From Capnocytophaga sp. oral taxon 863 str. F0517 (GTDB lineage Bacteria; Bacteroidota; Bacteroidia; Flavobacteriales; Flavobacteriaceae), in contig NZ_KE992174.1 in the NCBI RefSeq assembly GCF_000466425.1, positions 63,897-127,896 of the forward strand: a stretch of 64,000 nt of DNA, in the 5' to 3' direction. Positions 26,484 to 36,504 of this stretch are shown piece by piece. The notes below the pieces were generated by a model. It made no database searches, had not been told where the DNA came from, and worked only from the letters and a program-made list of their open reading frames with translations. Numbering within the stretch: position 1 is the stretch's first letter; each line of letters opens with the position of its first letter. The position numbers and the translations under genes were made by a program.

Positions 26484-27047
26484 ATGGAATTTTTCAGTTC
26501 GATGGAGCCCTACCTACAGGGATTTTGGTTTATAGCCGTTCCGGTATCAATCATCTTTGTCATCCAGACGGTGATGACCTTTGTGGGGGCGAATGCCTCG
26601 GATGGCTTAGCGGCTGATTTTGATGGAGACTTCTCGGGGCATGATGCGCCTTTTCAGCTCTTTTCCTTGCGCAACTTGGTGAATTTCCTATTAGGCTTCA
26701 GCTGGACAGGTATTTCTTTTTATGAATTGATATCTAACAAAATAGCACTGATTATCTTTGCGGTGCTTATTGGAGGCTTGTTCGTATATATCTTTTTTTT
26801 GACCATGCAAGCGCTCATGAAGCTGGCCGAGGACAATTCCTTCAAGATAGAGGAGACCCTCGGCAAGACCGCTCAGGTATATATCCCTATTCCGGAACAT
26901 CTATCAGGTAGGGGCAAAGTAACGCTCAGTATACGTGGTTCCTTTCATGAATTGGAGGCTGTGACCGAAGGCGATCGAATCCCCACCAATGCCACTGTAA
27001 GGGTGGTCAAAGTACAAGACCAATTGCTCTATGTTGTTAGGGGTTAG
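26484..27047 (+). CDS. NfeD-like membrane protein (YqiJ/YuaF type)
   Basis: The 187-residue protein has membrane segments near 14-36, 62-82 and 88-111 and a soluble C-terminal OB-fold region (about 120-187: GKTAQVYIPIPEHLSGRGKVTLSIRGSFHELEAV). Such NfeD/YuaF-type proteins pair with flotillins, and a flotillin gene lies 93 bp downstream. Together they organise membrane microdomains. The last codons (GTT AGG GGT TAG) are the first units of a TTAGGnn heptamer array that provides the stop codon. Confidence 0.85.
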   Translation: MEFFSSMEPYLQGFWFIAVPVSIIFVIQTVMTFVGANASDGLAADFDGDFSGHDAPFQLFSLRNLVNFLLGFSWTGISFYELISNKIALIIFAVLIGGLFVYIFFLTMQALMKLAEDNSFKIEETLGKTAQVYIPIPEHLSGRGKVTLSIRGSFHELEAVTEGDRIPTNATVRVVKVQDQLLYVVRG

Positions 27048-27085
27048 GTCTTAGGGGTTAGGTTTTAGGTTTTAGGTGTTAGGGG
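27037..27085 (+). repeat. TTAGGnn heptamer array, 7 units
   Basis: Seven uninterrupted units of TTAGG followed by GG, TC, TT or TG fill exactly 49 bp. The array begins four codons before the end of the NfeD-like gene and includes its TAG stop. A second heptamer-periodic stretch (ATCATTA units, about 27106-27140) abuts the flotillin ATG. Confidence 0.88.
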
Positions 27086-27140
27086 GCTAATGGCAATTAG
27101 CGTTATTAACCATTGAGTAATCATTAATCATTAAAATAGA

Positions 27141-28694
27141 ATGGATTTTTCATCACCCATTAGTTTGATTGCAGTATTTGCAGTCGTATTGTTTGTGACC
27201 ATAGTGTCGCTTACGGCGCGTTACAAGCGTTGTCCTTCGGACAAGATATTAGTTATTTACGGGCGAACCGGTGGTTCATCGGCACGTTGTATCCATGGAG
27301 GGGGAGCCTTTGTGTGGCCTGTGATTCAGGACTTTGCCTATTTGGATTTGCGTCCGCTCTCCATTGAGGCCAACCTCTACAATGCCTTGAGTAGGCAGAA
27401 TATCCGTGTGGATGTGCCTTGTCGCTTTACTATAGCTATCTCCACTGAACCAGAGAATATGAATGCGGCTGCCGAACGCCTCTTGGGGCTTTCTCCTGAG
27501 CAGATCCAAGAGTTGGCCAAGGATATCCTCTTCGGGCAGCTCCGTTTGGTAATTGCTACCATGACTATTGAGGAGATTAACTCCGACCGAGATAAATTCC
27601 TTGACAATATCTCCAAGAATGTGGATAGCGAGCTTAAGAAAATCGGTCTGAAGCTCATCAACGTCAATGTAACCGATATCAAGGATGAATCAGGCTATAT
27701 AGAAGCCCTCGGTAAGGAAGCCGCTGCGAAGGCTATCAACGAAGCTAAAATCAGTGTAGCCGAACAGGAAAAGATAGGGGAGACCGGTAAGGCGCTTGCC
27801 GATAGAGAACGTGATACTCAAATTGCTGAAACACAACGAGATAGAGACGTAAAAATTGCCATTACTCAAAAGAACAAAGAAATCAGTATCGCCCAAGCGA
27901 AAAAAGACGAGACAGTAGGTATTGCCGAGGCTAAGAAGGACGAGTCCATCGGGAAAGCCGAGGCCGACCGTGATAGCCGTATCAAGATTTCCGAGGCCAA
28001 TGCCTCTGCCATCAAGGGAGAGAATGAGGCCAAAATAGAGATAGCCAACTCTGATGCACTTCGCCGAGAAAAAGAAGCCGAATCCCTACGTATTGCGATT
28101 TCTGCCGAGAAGGTACAACAGGCCAAAGCCTTGGAAGAAGCTTACTCAGCAGAAGAAAAAGCCGAATCGGCTCGTGCCCAAAGAGAGCGTGCTACCCAAC
28201 AGGCCAACATCATTGTCCCTGCCGAGATAGCCAAACAACGTGTGATCATAGAAGCCCAAGCGGAAGCCGACCGCTTGCGTGAGAACGCCAAAGGGGAGGC
28301 AGATGCTATCTATGCGAAAATGGAAGCCGAAGCCAAAGGTCTTTTTGAAATCCTTACCAAGCAAGCACAAGGATACAAGGATGTGGTCAGCGCCGCAGGA
28401 GGCGATCCTACCAAGGCATTCCAATTGCTCCTCATAGAAAAACTGCCTGAACTGGTGAAAACCCAAGTGGAAGCGGTTAAGAATATCAAGATTGATAAGA
28501 TTACCGTATGGGATTCAGGTCAGGGCGAAAATGGTAATACTTCTACAGCCAACTTTGTCTCTGGTATGATGAAGACCGTGCCACCGCTCAATGACCTCTT
28601 TAACATGGCGGGGCTCAACTTACCTACTTATTTGACGAAAGCCAATGAAGCTCCTGAAGAAGTAAAGAGCGAGGAAGTGAAGGGTGAAGAATAA
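27141..28694 (+). CDS. Flotillin family protein
   Basis: The 517-residue protein has an N-terminal membrane hairpin (about 5-24), an SPFH/band-7 domain (about 30-200, with CIHGGGAFVWPVIQDF and LRPLSIEA), a long charged coiled-coil region (about 200-390) rich in A-E-A-K repeats, and a C-terminal segment ending in an acidic EEVKSEEVKGEE tail. Flotillins scaffold membrane microdomains together with NfeD-like partners. The gene encoding such a partner lies directly upstream. Confidence 0.92.
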   Translation: MDFSSPISLIAVFAVVLFVTIVSLTARYKRCPSDKILVIYGRTGGSSARCIHGGGAFVWPVIQDFAYLDLRPLSIEANLYNALSRQNIRVDVPCRFTIAISTEPENMNAAAERLLGLSPEQIQELAKDILFGQLRLVIATMTIEEINSDRDKFLDNISKNVDSELKKIGLKLINVNVTDIKDESGYIEALGKEAAAKAINEAKISVAEQEKIGETGKALADRERDTQIAETQRDRDVKIAITQKNKEISIAQAKKDETVGIAEAKKDESIGKAEADRDSRIKISEANASAIKGENEAKIEIANSDALRREKEAESLRIAISAEKVQQAKALEEAYSAEEKAESARAQRERATQQANIIVPAEIAKQRVIIEAQAEADRLRENAKGEADAIYAKMEAEAKGLFEILTKQAQGYKDVVSAAGGDPTKAFQLLLIEKLPELVKTQVEAVKNIKIDKITVWDSGQGENGNTSTANFVSGMMKTVPPLNDLFNMAGLNLPTYLTKANEAPEEVKSEEVKGEE

Positions 28695-28700
28695 ATAAGA

Positions 28701-28745
28701 GAAAAGTGAAGAGTGAAAAGTGAAAAACGCTTTTCACTCTTTTTT
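28701..28745 (+). terminator. Terminator after flotillin, built from heptamer repeats
   Basis: The stem AAGAGTGAAAAG / CTTTTCACTCTT (28709-28720 with 28730-28741) is followed by T residues. The left side is a run of seven-base units (GAAAAGT, GAAGAGT, GAAAAGT) that is continuous with the repetitive last codons of the flotillin gene. Confidence 0.8.
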
Positions 28746-28749
28746 CTTT

Positions 28750-31671
28750 TTACTTAAATTCAAAACTGCCTACTTCGATAGTCTCCTTTTCATTGGAAAG
28801 CCTTACGGTGGTTTCTTGTTTTTCTTCCTTATCGGTACCGAAATGGGTATAGAAGGTAATACGTAGATTCACCGGCATAAGTTGCTTTTGGGAATGTGTA
28901 CCATAGTAATCTACCGCTATTTTATAGGTACCCTTGGGGGCTTTTTTGATCATAAATTCCTCTGGGCCATAGCCTTGAGTTACATCATCGGAGATTTTCC
29001 CACCGAGGTAGGTAAGGGTATTTGAGAAATAGCACTTCTCATCGGTGGGGTCGGTTACCCATAAGTCCATATCACAGTTGTCGGTATCCCAAGAGAGTAC
29101 TACTCGTATATCCACCGGTTCTTTTTTAAGCAAACGCTTATCCATAAAGTTTGTTTTGATTTCTTTATGACGTGTGATGAGGCTATTAATGTCGTTCATG
29201 GTCACCAATTGTACATCACCGAAGCGATCGCCCCAATAGTTTTTCACTACTTTGTAGAGTGTTTCCACAGCTTCCTGGTACTGCTTATCTTCGGCTAAGG
29301 CCAATCCCAAATCACGATAGGACTGGGGTTCTTCCTCGCGGATAGCCACCACCTTACGGAATACCGCAATGGCATCCTTGTAAGCCTTGTAAAAACTAAG
29401 TTTGTAACCCAAGACACGGAGCAGTTGGGCATCTTCCAAATTCAGTTCGGCTAAGTTGGACACCACCAATATAGCCTGTGCGATGTCTCCTTTTTTGAAG
29501 AAGTAATCCGCCACATCCACATAGAAGGAAGGTGTTTGTCCATATTCCTTTTTGAGTTTGTGATAAGTCTCTATCACTTTATCAGGATCGGCATATTCCA
29601 TCACCTTAAGGTAAGGGGTATCAGGATCGTAAGCGTTCAGAACCATAGTGGCTTGGGGTGGTTCGTATCCCAAAGTTTTAGCGACAGATCCAGCCAGTTC
29701 CATTTGTTGAGTACTATTGTCTGCAATTATATCATATCCAGCAGTACCCATATCAACCATCTTAGCATCATCATAGGAAATATCTTTAAGAACTTCTGCC
29801 GAATTGTTGTACTCCGCCATTATTTTTAAAGGAGCCATCTTAGCATCATCATGGGAAATATCTCTAAGAATTTCTACTTGTGCCTTGATAGGATAGGAAG
29901 TTTGCCACCACGAAGTTTGTTCTTTGGAAAGGGCAAGGACCTCCTCTAAGGCTTCTTTTTCGGTTATCTTTTCTGTTTCTATCTCGGCAGAGCGTTTGTT
30001 ATATTCCTGTTCAAGTTCCTTGGGTGGGGTAATCTGGTAACGGAGGTAATCCTCCACTGTTTCCAGTACGATTAGGGAATTGCCCTCGGTTACGATACCA
30101 TAACGGCGACCTATGGCATCAATAGCTTTGTTTTCAGCGCCTTCTCGTCTGAGCTGTGCTATCTTCTTTTCTGCCCATACGCGGCGCAAGAGCGCAAATT
30201 CCTCATCGCTTGCAGCTGTATTTTTACTAAAGGTAAGCTCTTTTTCTACAATGACCTTGTTTGGATAGCCTAAAGATACGACCAAAGTAGCTTCTTCACT
30301 ATTTAGATAAGCTGAAAAAGTAAAGTTTTCCCCTACTAAAGTACCTTTTTGAGGGTAAATATTTACTATTTTTCCCTTCTTTACCTTATAATCCAATACT
30401 TGGAAGGCTTGATATTGTAATGCTTTCACCGCTTCAGAGACCTCTTGGGTATTGAGATTGATAAAACTACCCCCAGTGGCTCCCGCCAAGTATTGTAACT
30501 TGTCCAAATTGGCTACCAGTTGGGAGCAAACAACATTGACAGGAGCATCTAGCTGCCCAATGAGCTGCGTAAAGTCAAAATTCTTATCCCTAAAGTTAAA
30601 GATACCATCGGAGAAAAGGAAGTACTCATCACTTTCTTGAGGGAACAGCATCGCTTGAGGGTCTGTTGCTCCGTCATAGATTAGTTTTTCTAAGTACTGT
30701 CGCAGTTCCTGCCAATTGCCGTTTTCCACTTTGAAGGGGATTGCAGCAGAGGAACGGATATGAAAGGTAGTAAGGGCTACCTTTACCTCCTTTATTTCCT
30801 TAAAATAAGCATCCAAAAGGGCAAATTCCTTGGCAAAGTCTCTTTTCTGGCTGGAAGAAGAGCCATCCCATAGGATACCTATGCGCTTGGGTTTCTCTTT
30901 TTTCTTTAGCGTTTGCTTTTCCAAGGCTATATTCCCATAGAGGTAGCTATCTGTCCCTTTGGTAGCCGTTAGCAATTGTGGTTTGTCTATTTTAGGGAAG
31001 GTCAGCCCTATATTTTTGTCCAAGGTATAGTTTTCTTTCTTTACCTCACTGATATAGCTGTTGCGACTTTGTCCGAAATTGAGCTGTAGCGTATTTTCTA
31101 TATCCGCTTTGACTAAACGTGAAACCACTTCAGCACGTAGCTTAAAGTGCTTGAGCTTCACTCCAGAGGCGATGGGTAGGAAATAGAAATCCCGTCCGTC
31201 CTTTTGGGAGAGTTCTTGCTCGAAGGCGATGAGGATTCTACGTACCCCTTGGGCAGGCATAGGATATACACGGGCGCGGAAGTTGTTACCTTCGGTTTTT
31301 TCCAAAAGCCCAGGATCTACATTGCGCCGTGCAATATCCTCAAAGGCTTGGCGTCCTAAAGCCTTATCCACGACCACGCCCTCGCGGAGCTTACCGTTGA
31401 TATCTAAGGCAAAGCGGGAGACCTCTTGGCCATTGGATAGGGGAAACTCAAACTCGCCTTCCATCACCCTATCATTGGGGTTGTAGAAGGTCATTTCCAT
31501 AGTAGTTACGGCCGTTTGTCCCATGACCAATATATCCATAGAGAGTTCTTGTAATTGCATGGGGTTGGCATTGTACTGACCCCTGACCTTCACTTCGGGC
31601 AGGACAGTTTTTTGAGCCATAGCACCTCCTACTGAGGCAAGGAGGGCTATGAGGGTTATTAATGATTTCAT
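28750..31671 (-). CDS. VIT / VWA-like / TPR / DUF2135 secreted protein (copy 1)
   Basis: The 973-residue exported protein has a signal peptide (to about 19), a VIT domain (about 25-165: LVMGQTAVTTMEMTFYNPND, EGEFEFPLSNGQEV), and a VWA-like domain whose MIDAS-type loop reads DGSSS (about 269-273). A variable linker (about 570-690), TPR-like helices (about 700-810) and a C-terminal DUF2135-type domain (about 855-960: VLSWDTDNCDMDLWVTDP) follow. Such proteins are thought to act in the envelope or in adhesion. The linker has a 78-bp in-frame duplication (KDISYDDAKM / RDISHDDAKM). It lies 72 bp downstream of its paralogue. Confidence 0.88.
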   Translation of the reverse strand: MKSLITLIALLASVGGAMAQKTVLPEVKVRGQYNANPMQLQELSMDILVMGQTAVTTMEMTFYNPNDRVMEGEFEFPLSNGQEVSRFALDINGKLREGVVVDKALGRQAFEDIARRNVDPGLLEKTEGNNFRARVYPMPAQGVRRILIAFEQELSQKDGRDFYFLPIASGVKLKHFKLRAEVVSRLVKADIENTLQLNFGQSRNSYISEVKKENYTLDKNIGLTFPKIDKPQLLTATKGTDSYLYGNIALEKQTLKKKEKPKRIGILWDGSSSSQKRDFAKEFALLDAYFKEIKEVKVALTTFHIRSSAAIPFKVENGNWQELRQYLEKLIYDGATDPQAMLFPQESDEYFLFSDGIFNFRDKNFDFTQLIGQLDAPVNVVCSQLVANLDKLQYLAGATGGSFINLNTQEVSEAVKALQYQAFQVLDYKVKKGKIVNIYPQKGTLVGENFTFSAYLNSEEATLVVSLGYPNKVIVEKELTFSKNTAASDEEFALLRRVWAEKKIAQLRREGAENKAIDAIGRRYGIVTEGNSLIVLETVEDYLRYQITPPKELEQEYNKRSAEIETEKITEKEALEEVLALSKEQTSWWQTSYPIKAQVEILRDISHDDAKMAPLKIMAEYNNSAEVLKDISYDDAKMVDMGTAGYDIIADNSTQQMELAGSVAKTLGYEPPQATMVLNAYDPDTPYLKVMEYADPDKVIETYHKLKKEYGQTPSFYVDVADYFFKKGDIAQAILVVSNLAELNLEDAQLLRVLGYKLSFYKAYKDAIAVFRKVVAIREEEPQSYRDLGLALAEDKQYQEAVETLYKVVKNYWGDRFGDVQLVTMNDINSLITRHKEIKTNFMDKRLLKKEPVDIRVVLSWDTDNCDMDLWVTDPTDEKCYFSNTLTYLGGKISDDVTQGYGPEEFMIKKAPKGTYKIAVDYYGTHSQKQLMPVNLRITFYTHFGTDKEEKQETTVRLSNEKETIEVGSFEFK

Positions 31672-31743
31672 AAATCTATTGTTTATTTTGGACGAATAGT
31701 CATTATTTTAAGGACGAATTACAATTACCTTAAGGGCAAATTA

Positions 31744-34722
31744 CTAAAATTCAAAACTTCCCACATCTATGACCTCTCTTTCGTTAGAGAGGCGTACAGT
31801 GGTTTCTTGTTTTTTCTCTTGAGGGGTGCCGTAGTGGGTAAAGAAAGTGATACGGAGGCTTACGGGCAGTAGCTGCTTTTGGGAGTGATTGCCGTAGTAA
31901 TTCACTTCTATTTTGTAATTACCCTTAGGGGCTTTCTTGAGCATAAACTCCTCAGGACCATAGCCACCTCTAACATCTTGGCTTATGATACCACCTAAGT
32001 AGGTCTGTCTGTAGAGATAGAAACATCTTTCTTCTTCGGGGTCGGTAACCCATAAGTCCATATCGGAGTTGTCGGTATCCCAAGTGAGTACTACACGGAT
32101 ATCCACGGGTTCCTTCTTAAGCAAGCGCTTGTCAATAAAGGAAGTGCGGAGACCTTTTTGGGTATTTATGATGTTGTTAATCTCGTTCATAACGATTAGC
32201 TGTACATCTCTGAAGCGCTGATCCCAAGGGCGTTCCACTACTTTGTAAAGGGTCTCTATCGCTTGCTGGTATTCTCCTGCTTGGGCTAAAGCCAATCCCA
32301 AATCACGATAAGATTGGGGTTCCTCCTCACGGATGGCTACCACCTTGCGGCTAATGGACACTGCCTCTGGGTAGGCTTTGTAAGCGCTGAGTTTGTAAGC
32401 CAATACGCGGAGTAGTTGAGCATCCTCTAAGCTCAGTTCGGCCAAGTTGGACACCACCAATATGGCCTGCTCGGTATCTCCTTTTTTAAAGAAATAATCA
32501 GCCACATCTACATAGAAAGAAGGCGTTTGTCCGTATTCCTTTTTGAGTTTGTAATAAGTCTCTACCGCTTTGGCTGGGTCGGCATATTCCATCACCTTTA
32601 GGTAGGGCGTATCAGGATTATATTCATTGAGGGCTATTTTGGAGGTATTGGCCAGCTCACCACTACGATCTTCCACCTCGCTTTCCTCTTCATCATTAAG
32701 AACTTGCGCAGTTTCTTTAGCAGCTTTTTTGTTCTGTCGTCTTTCTTTTCTGGAAGAGCGACTATAGCCACTTACCACTACTTCAGCCAACTCGGCCTGA
32801 CTACTCTCTGAAATAGAGCCAATGCCACGTATAGCGAGGGAGCTGCCGACACTGGCGCTGGCACGCATATTTATACCAGCGGCACTCTCGTCGGAAGAGC
32901 GTTCTGCTGTATTCTTGACAGGTTTGGTGCCTGCGATAGGGAAGGAGGTATTCCACCATTTGCTTTGTGCTTCGGAGAGTTTTATCACGTAGTCAAGGTG
33001 TTCTTTCTTTTCTTTTTCCTTGTCTTGTTTTTCCTTATTGACAAGACGTTCGTATTCCCTTTGGAGCTCCTTGGGAGGGGTAATCTGGTAACGCACATAG
33101 TCTGCTACGGTCTCCAAAACGATCAGAGAATTACCCTCGGTGACGATGCCATATTGGCGACCTACGGCATCAATATCCTTAGCTAAAGCGCCTTCTCTTT
33201 GTAGCTGTGCAATCTTCTTTTCAGCCCATATACGACGCAAAAGGGCAAACTCTCCCGCACCTGCGGTATTATCTTTGCTAAAAGTAAGCTCTTTTTCCAC
33301 GATGACCTTGCCAGGGTAGCCCAAGGAGATCACTACAGTCGCCTCTTCGGAGCTTAGTTGCCCCGCAAAAGTAAAGTTTTCCTCTACCAAAGCCCCTTTC
33401 TGAGGATATATATTGGTTACATTTCCACTTTTTACTTTATAGTCTAAGAGCTGGAAAGACTGGTAACGCAGTGCCTTGAGTGCTTCAGGGAGTGCTTGGG
33501 TAGTAAGGTTGATCAGTGCTCCTCCAGTAGCTCCAGCCAAGTATTGGAGTTTGTCCCAGTTGGCTACTTGTAGCGAGCTAATCACACTCACAGGAGCTTG
33601 TAAGGACTTGACAAGTGATGGCAGATCAAATTCTTTAGCACCGAAATTGAAAATCCCATCGGAAAAGAGTAAGTACTGGTCGGCACCCTTAGGGAATACC
33701 ATAGCATTGCCATCGGTTGCTCCGTCATAGACTTGTTTTTCCAAATATTCTCGTAGCTCCTGCCAATTACCGTCCTTCACCTCAAAGGTTACGGGCTTGG
33801 CAGCACGGATATGGAAGGTGGTGAGGGTTACTTTTGTATTCTTGATCTCCTTAAAATAAGCATCTAAGAGCGCATATTCCTTGGCAAAGTCTCTTTTCTC
33901 GTTAGAAAGAGAGCTATCCCAAAGGATACCTATACTTTTGGGTGCTTCTTTTTCCCTTAAAGACTGTTTTTCCAAGGCTACATTTCCATAAAGGTAGCTT
34001 TCATTCCCGTTGGTAGCGGTAATGAGCTGTGGTTTGTCTATTTTAGGGAAGAGAAGGGCGATATTTTTGTCCAAAGTATAGTTGGCCTGCTCTACTTCAC
34101 TGATATAGCTGTTGCGGCTTTGGGTAAAGTCCAGCTGTAGAGTGTTCTGAATATCGGCTTTGACAAAGCGAGAAACCACTTCGGTATGAATCTTGAACTT
34201 CTTGAGCTTGACGGCATTGGCTATGGGTAGGAAGTAAAAATCCTGACCATTCTTTTGGGAGAGTTCCTGCTCGAAGGCGATGAGAATTTTGCGTGTTCCC
34301 CTGCGAGGCATGGGATATACACGAGCACGGAAGTTGTTGCCTTCGGTTTTTTCGAGCAAACCAGGGTCTATTCCACGGCGTACGATGTCCTCAAAGGCCT
34401 TGCGTCCTAAAGCCTTATCCACGACTACCCCCTCGCGGAGCTTGCCGTTAATGTCCAAGGCGAAGCGGGAGACCTCTTGGCCATTGGATAGGGGAAACTC
34501 AAACTCGCCTTCCATCACCCTATCATTGGGATTGTAGAAAGTCATTTCCATAGTAGTTACAGCCGTTTGTCCCATCACCAAGATATCCACTGAAAGATCT
34601 TGCAGCTGCATGGGTTGGGCATTATCCGTTTGACTTACTTTTACCTGAGGTAGTATGATTTTTTGGGAAAAAGCACTACTGATTGTAAAAAAGAGTAGTA
34701 TAAGGGAGCATAATTGTTTCAT
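31744..34722 (-). CDS. VIT / VWA-like / TPR / DUF2135 secreted protein (copy 2)
   Basis: This 992-residue paralogue of the downstream copy has the same order: signal peptide, VIT, VWA-like with DSSLS at the MIDAS position, variable linker, TPR-like helices, and DUF2135 near the C-terminus. The VIT and C-terminal parts are almost identical between copies, while the linker (about 590-690) is unrelated. Here it contains LAIRGIGS and AEVVVSGYSRSSRKE, which resemble the IRGIGS and EVVVxGYG segments at the start of SusC-type TonB receptors. It is the upstream gene of the leftward pair. Confidence 0.88.
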   Translation of the reverse strand: MKQLCSLILLFFTISSAFSQKIILPQVKVSQTDNAQPMQLQDLSVDILVMGQTAVTTMEMTFYNPNDRVMEGEFEFPLSNGQEVSRFALDINGKLREGVVVDKALGRKAFEDIVRRGIDPGLLEKTEGNNFRARVYPMPRRGTRKILIAFEQELSQKNGQDFYFLPIANAVKLKKFKIHTEVVSRFVKADIQNTLQLDFTQSRNSYISEVEQANYTLDKNIALLFPKIDKPQLITATNGNESYLYGNVALEKQSLREKEAPKSIGILWDSSLSNEKRDFAKEYALLDAYFKEIKNTKVTLTTFHIRAAKPVTFEVKDGNWQELREYLEKQVYDGATDGNAMVFPKGADQYLLFSDGIFNFGAKEFDLPSLVKSLQAPVSVISSLQVANWDKLQYLAGATGGALINLTTQALPEALKALRYQSFQLLDYKVKSGNVTNIYPQKGALVEENFTFAGQLSSEEATVVISLGYPGKVIVEKELTFSKDNTAGAGEFALLRRIWAEKKIAQLQREGALAKDIDAVGRQYGIVTEGNSLIVLETVADYVRYQITPPKELQREYERLVNKEKQDKEKEKKEHLDYVIKLSEAQSKWWNTSFPIAGTKPVKNTAERSSDESAAGINMRASASVGSSLAIRGIGSISESSQAELAEVVVSGYSRSSRKERRQNKKAAKETAQVLNDEEESEVEDRSGELANTSKIALNEYNPDTPYLKVMEYADPAKAVETYYKLKKEYGQTPSFYVDVADYFFKKGDTEQAILVVSNLAELSLEDAQLLRVLAYKLSAYKAYPEAVSISRKVVAIREEEPQSYRDLGLALAQAGEYQQAIETLYKVVERPWDQRFRDVQLIVMNEINNIINTQKGLRTSFIDKRLLKKEPVDIRVVLTWDTDNSDMDLWVTDPEEERCFYLYRQTYLGGIISQDVRGGYGPEEFMLKKAPKGNYKIEVNYYGNHSQKQLLPVSLRITFFTHYGTPQEKKQETTVRLSNEREVIDVGSFEF

Positions 34723-34794
34723 ATAGCTTTAAATAAGTACTTTAATAGTACAAAAAATATGCCAAAGAATGGCTATAGTTTTAAAAAAAATACT

Positions 34795-34802
34795 TATCTT
34801 TG
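34795..34802 (+). promoter_or_regulatory. -7 element for the L,D-transpeptidase gene
   Basis: TATCTTTG followed by CCGC lies 18 bp upstream of the ATG at 34820 and downstream of an earlier in-frame ATG, supporting the later start. No good -33 was found. Confidence 0.6.
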
Positions 34803-34819
34803 CCGCTCAAAACAATTTT

Positions 34820-36493
34820 ATGTTAAAACATATACTTGTCTTTTCTTTTATTATTCTTCTGAGCGCTTGCAAGCAAAGTAAGGATAAGTCTTCGCAGTGG
34901 TTCTCTGATGAGCCCGAAGAGGTGTATGAGCCTCTTACACTGCAAGATACGGCAGTGGCGACCCTCCAAAAAGTTACCATTAAGGATGACTACTATAAGG
35001 CAGCGATAGAGAAGGAAGTCGCTCATTTTTATAAAAACAATCACTACCAAGCGCGTTGGCTGTACCAAAATAAGCCTTCGCCCCTATTTGCTTCTTACCT
35101 GAATGCACTTACGGAGCTGAGTGATTATGGGCTTTTCCCTCAGAACTATAGGCAACATGAATTGGATTCCTTGGTCACAAGCCTCTACCAACATAAGGAT
35201 TCCCTTTCCTTAAAGCAGTTGGAGACGACCGATCGTGAGATCACCGCCTCCTTTCTGTTGCTCAATCGCCACCTTACCCAAGGACGTATTCCCAAGGTAG
35301 GGGATGATGTCCGGGTATGGAAACGCAAGAAATCCACCCATGACCCTATAGCACTGCTACAAAGCCTTAAGGATGGCGATAACCTTTCCGAAGTCCTTGC
35401 TGCACTACAGCCCCAGGAGCCTACCTATAAGGCAATGGCACAGAAATACAAGGAATTGGAAAAGGATACAGCTCGCTATGAAACACTTAATCTAGATCCT
35501 AAGAAATTTGCCATAGGCTATAAGGATAGTATCATCGTTGCTCTACGCAATCAGCTAAAGCGCAAAGGGTATCATTCTCCCGCACAAGCAGCCCCAGAGG
35601 AGGTAGATTCTCTATTGGTGGATGCCATCAAGCAATTCCAACAACATATAGGACTTGCGGCCGATGGAGTGCCAGGGGCACACACCCTCAATTACTTACA
35701 GATGTCGGGGGATCAGCAGCGCGATTTGCTCCTACTGAATATGGAGCGCCTACGCTGGCAGCAAAAGGATTTGGGAGAGGACTATATACTGATCAACATT
35801 CCCGAATATCGCCTGCGCTTGTTCCATAAGGACAGCCTCAAGTTTGCCACTCGGGTGGTAGTAGGCAAGCCCGATACGCCCACTCCTATTTTCTCCGATA
35901 GCCTGAAGTTTGTAGAGTTTCGCCCTACTTGGTCGGTGCCGGCCAGCATCATGCGCAAGGAGATGATCCCTCGTATTGTAGACAGTGGTGATTCGCTCAA
36001 GTATGCCAAGCGAGGGTATAAGCTCTATGAAAACAATAAGGAGATCAATCCGGCAGAGGTTAATTGGAAAGATGCCAGCACCCTCAAGCGCAATTTCTTC
36101 TTTGTAGAAAATCCTTCGGCGAATAACTCCTTGGGCCTAGTCAAGTTTATCCTCTATAATGATATGAGTATCTACCTACACGATACACCAGGGAAAAAAC
36201 TCTTTGACAATACCCAACGCACTTATAGCCATGGATGTATACGAGTTCAGTACCCCGATAGCTTGGCCTACCAACTGCTCAAACACACAGCGGCGTGGGA
36301 CTATCTGAAAGTAAGCGATGCCATGCACAAGGGGCGCAACCAGTATAGGGTACACCCCAAGCAACACTTCACGGTAGATGTCTCCTACCTCACCGCCTGG
36401 GTTGATGAAGCTGGGCGACTTATCATTCGCAATGACCCTTATGGGTTCGATAAGGAGCAGCTCAAGCACTTAGAGCGCTATAAGAAGCTATAA
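34820..36493 (+). CDS. L,D-transpeptidase (YcbB/WcfX type) lipoprotein
   Basis: The protein has a lipoprotein signal ending LLSAC, with Cys about 16. It contains a scaffold region, a peptidoglycan-binding motif (about 262-295: DAIKQFQQHIGLAADGVPG), and a YkuD catalytic domain with YSHGCIRVQYP (about 468-478) carrying the nucleophilic Cys and preceding His. It likely forms 3-3 crosslinks or attaches substrates to peptidoglycan in the periplasm. The 557-residue length matches YcbB-type enzymes. It converges with lipB, leaving 11 bp. Confidence 0.9.
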   Translation: MLKHILVFSFIILLSACKQSKDKSSQWFSDEPEEVYEPLTLQDTAVATLQKVTIKDDYYKAAIEKEVAHFYKNNHYQARWLYQNKPSPLFASYLNALTELSDYGLFPQNYRQHELDSLVTSLYQHKDSLSLKQLETTDREITASFLLLNRHLTQGRIPKVGDDVRVWKRKKSTHDPIALLQSLKDGDNLSEVLAALQPQEPTYKAMAQKYKELEKDTARYETLNLDPKKFAIGYKDSIIVALRNQLKRKGYHSPAQAAPEEVDSLLVDAIKQFQQHIGLAADGVPGAHTLNYLQMSGDQQRDLLLLNMERLRWQQKDLGEDYILINIPEYRLRLFHKDSLKFATRVVVGKPDTPTPIFSDSLKFVEFRPTWSVPASIMRKEMIPRIVDSGDSLKYAKRGYKLYENNKEINPAEVNWKDASTLKRNFFFVENPSANNSLGLVKFILYNDMSIYLHDTPGKKLFDNTQRTYSHGCIRVQYPDSLAYQLLKHTAAWDYLKVSDAMHKGRNQYRVHPKQHFTVDVSYLTAWVDEAGRLIIRNDPYGFDKEQLKHLERYKKL

Positions 36494-36504
36494 AAGCATA
36501 AAAA

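Noticed and set aside
27037..27085. TTAGG units as a chromosome end (telomere)
   Set aside because: It is internal, flanked by genes that are expected to be linked, and only 49 bp.
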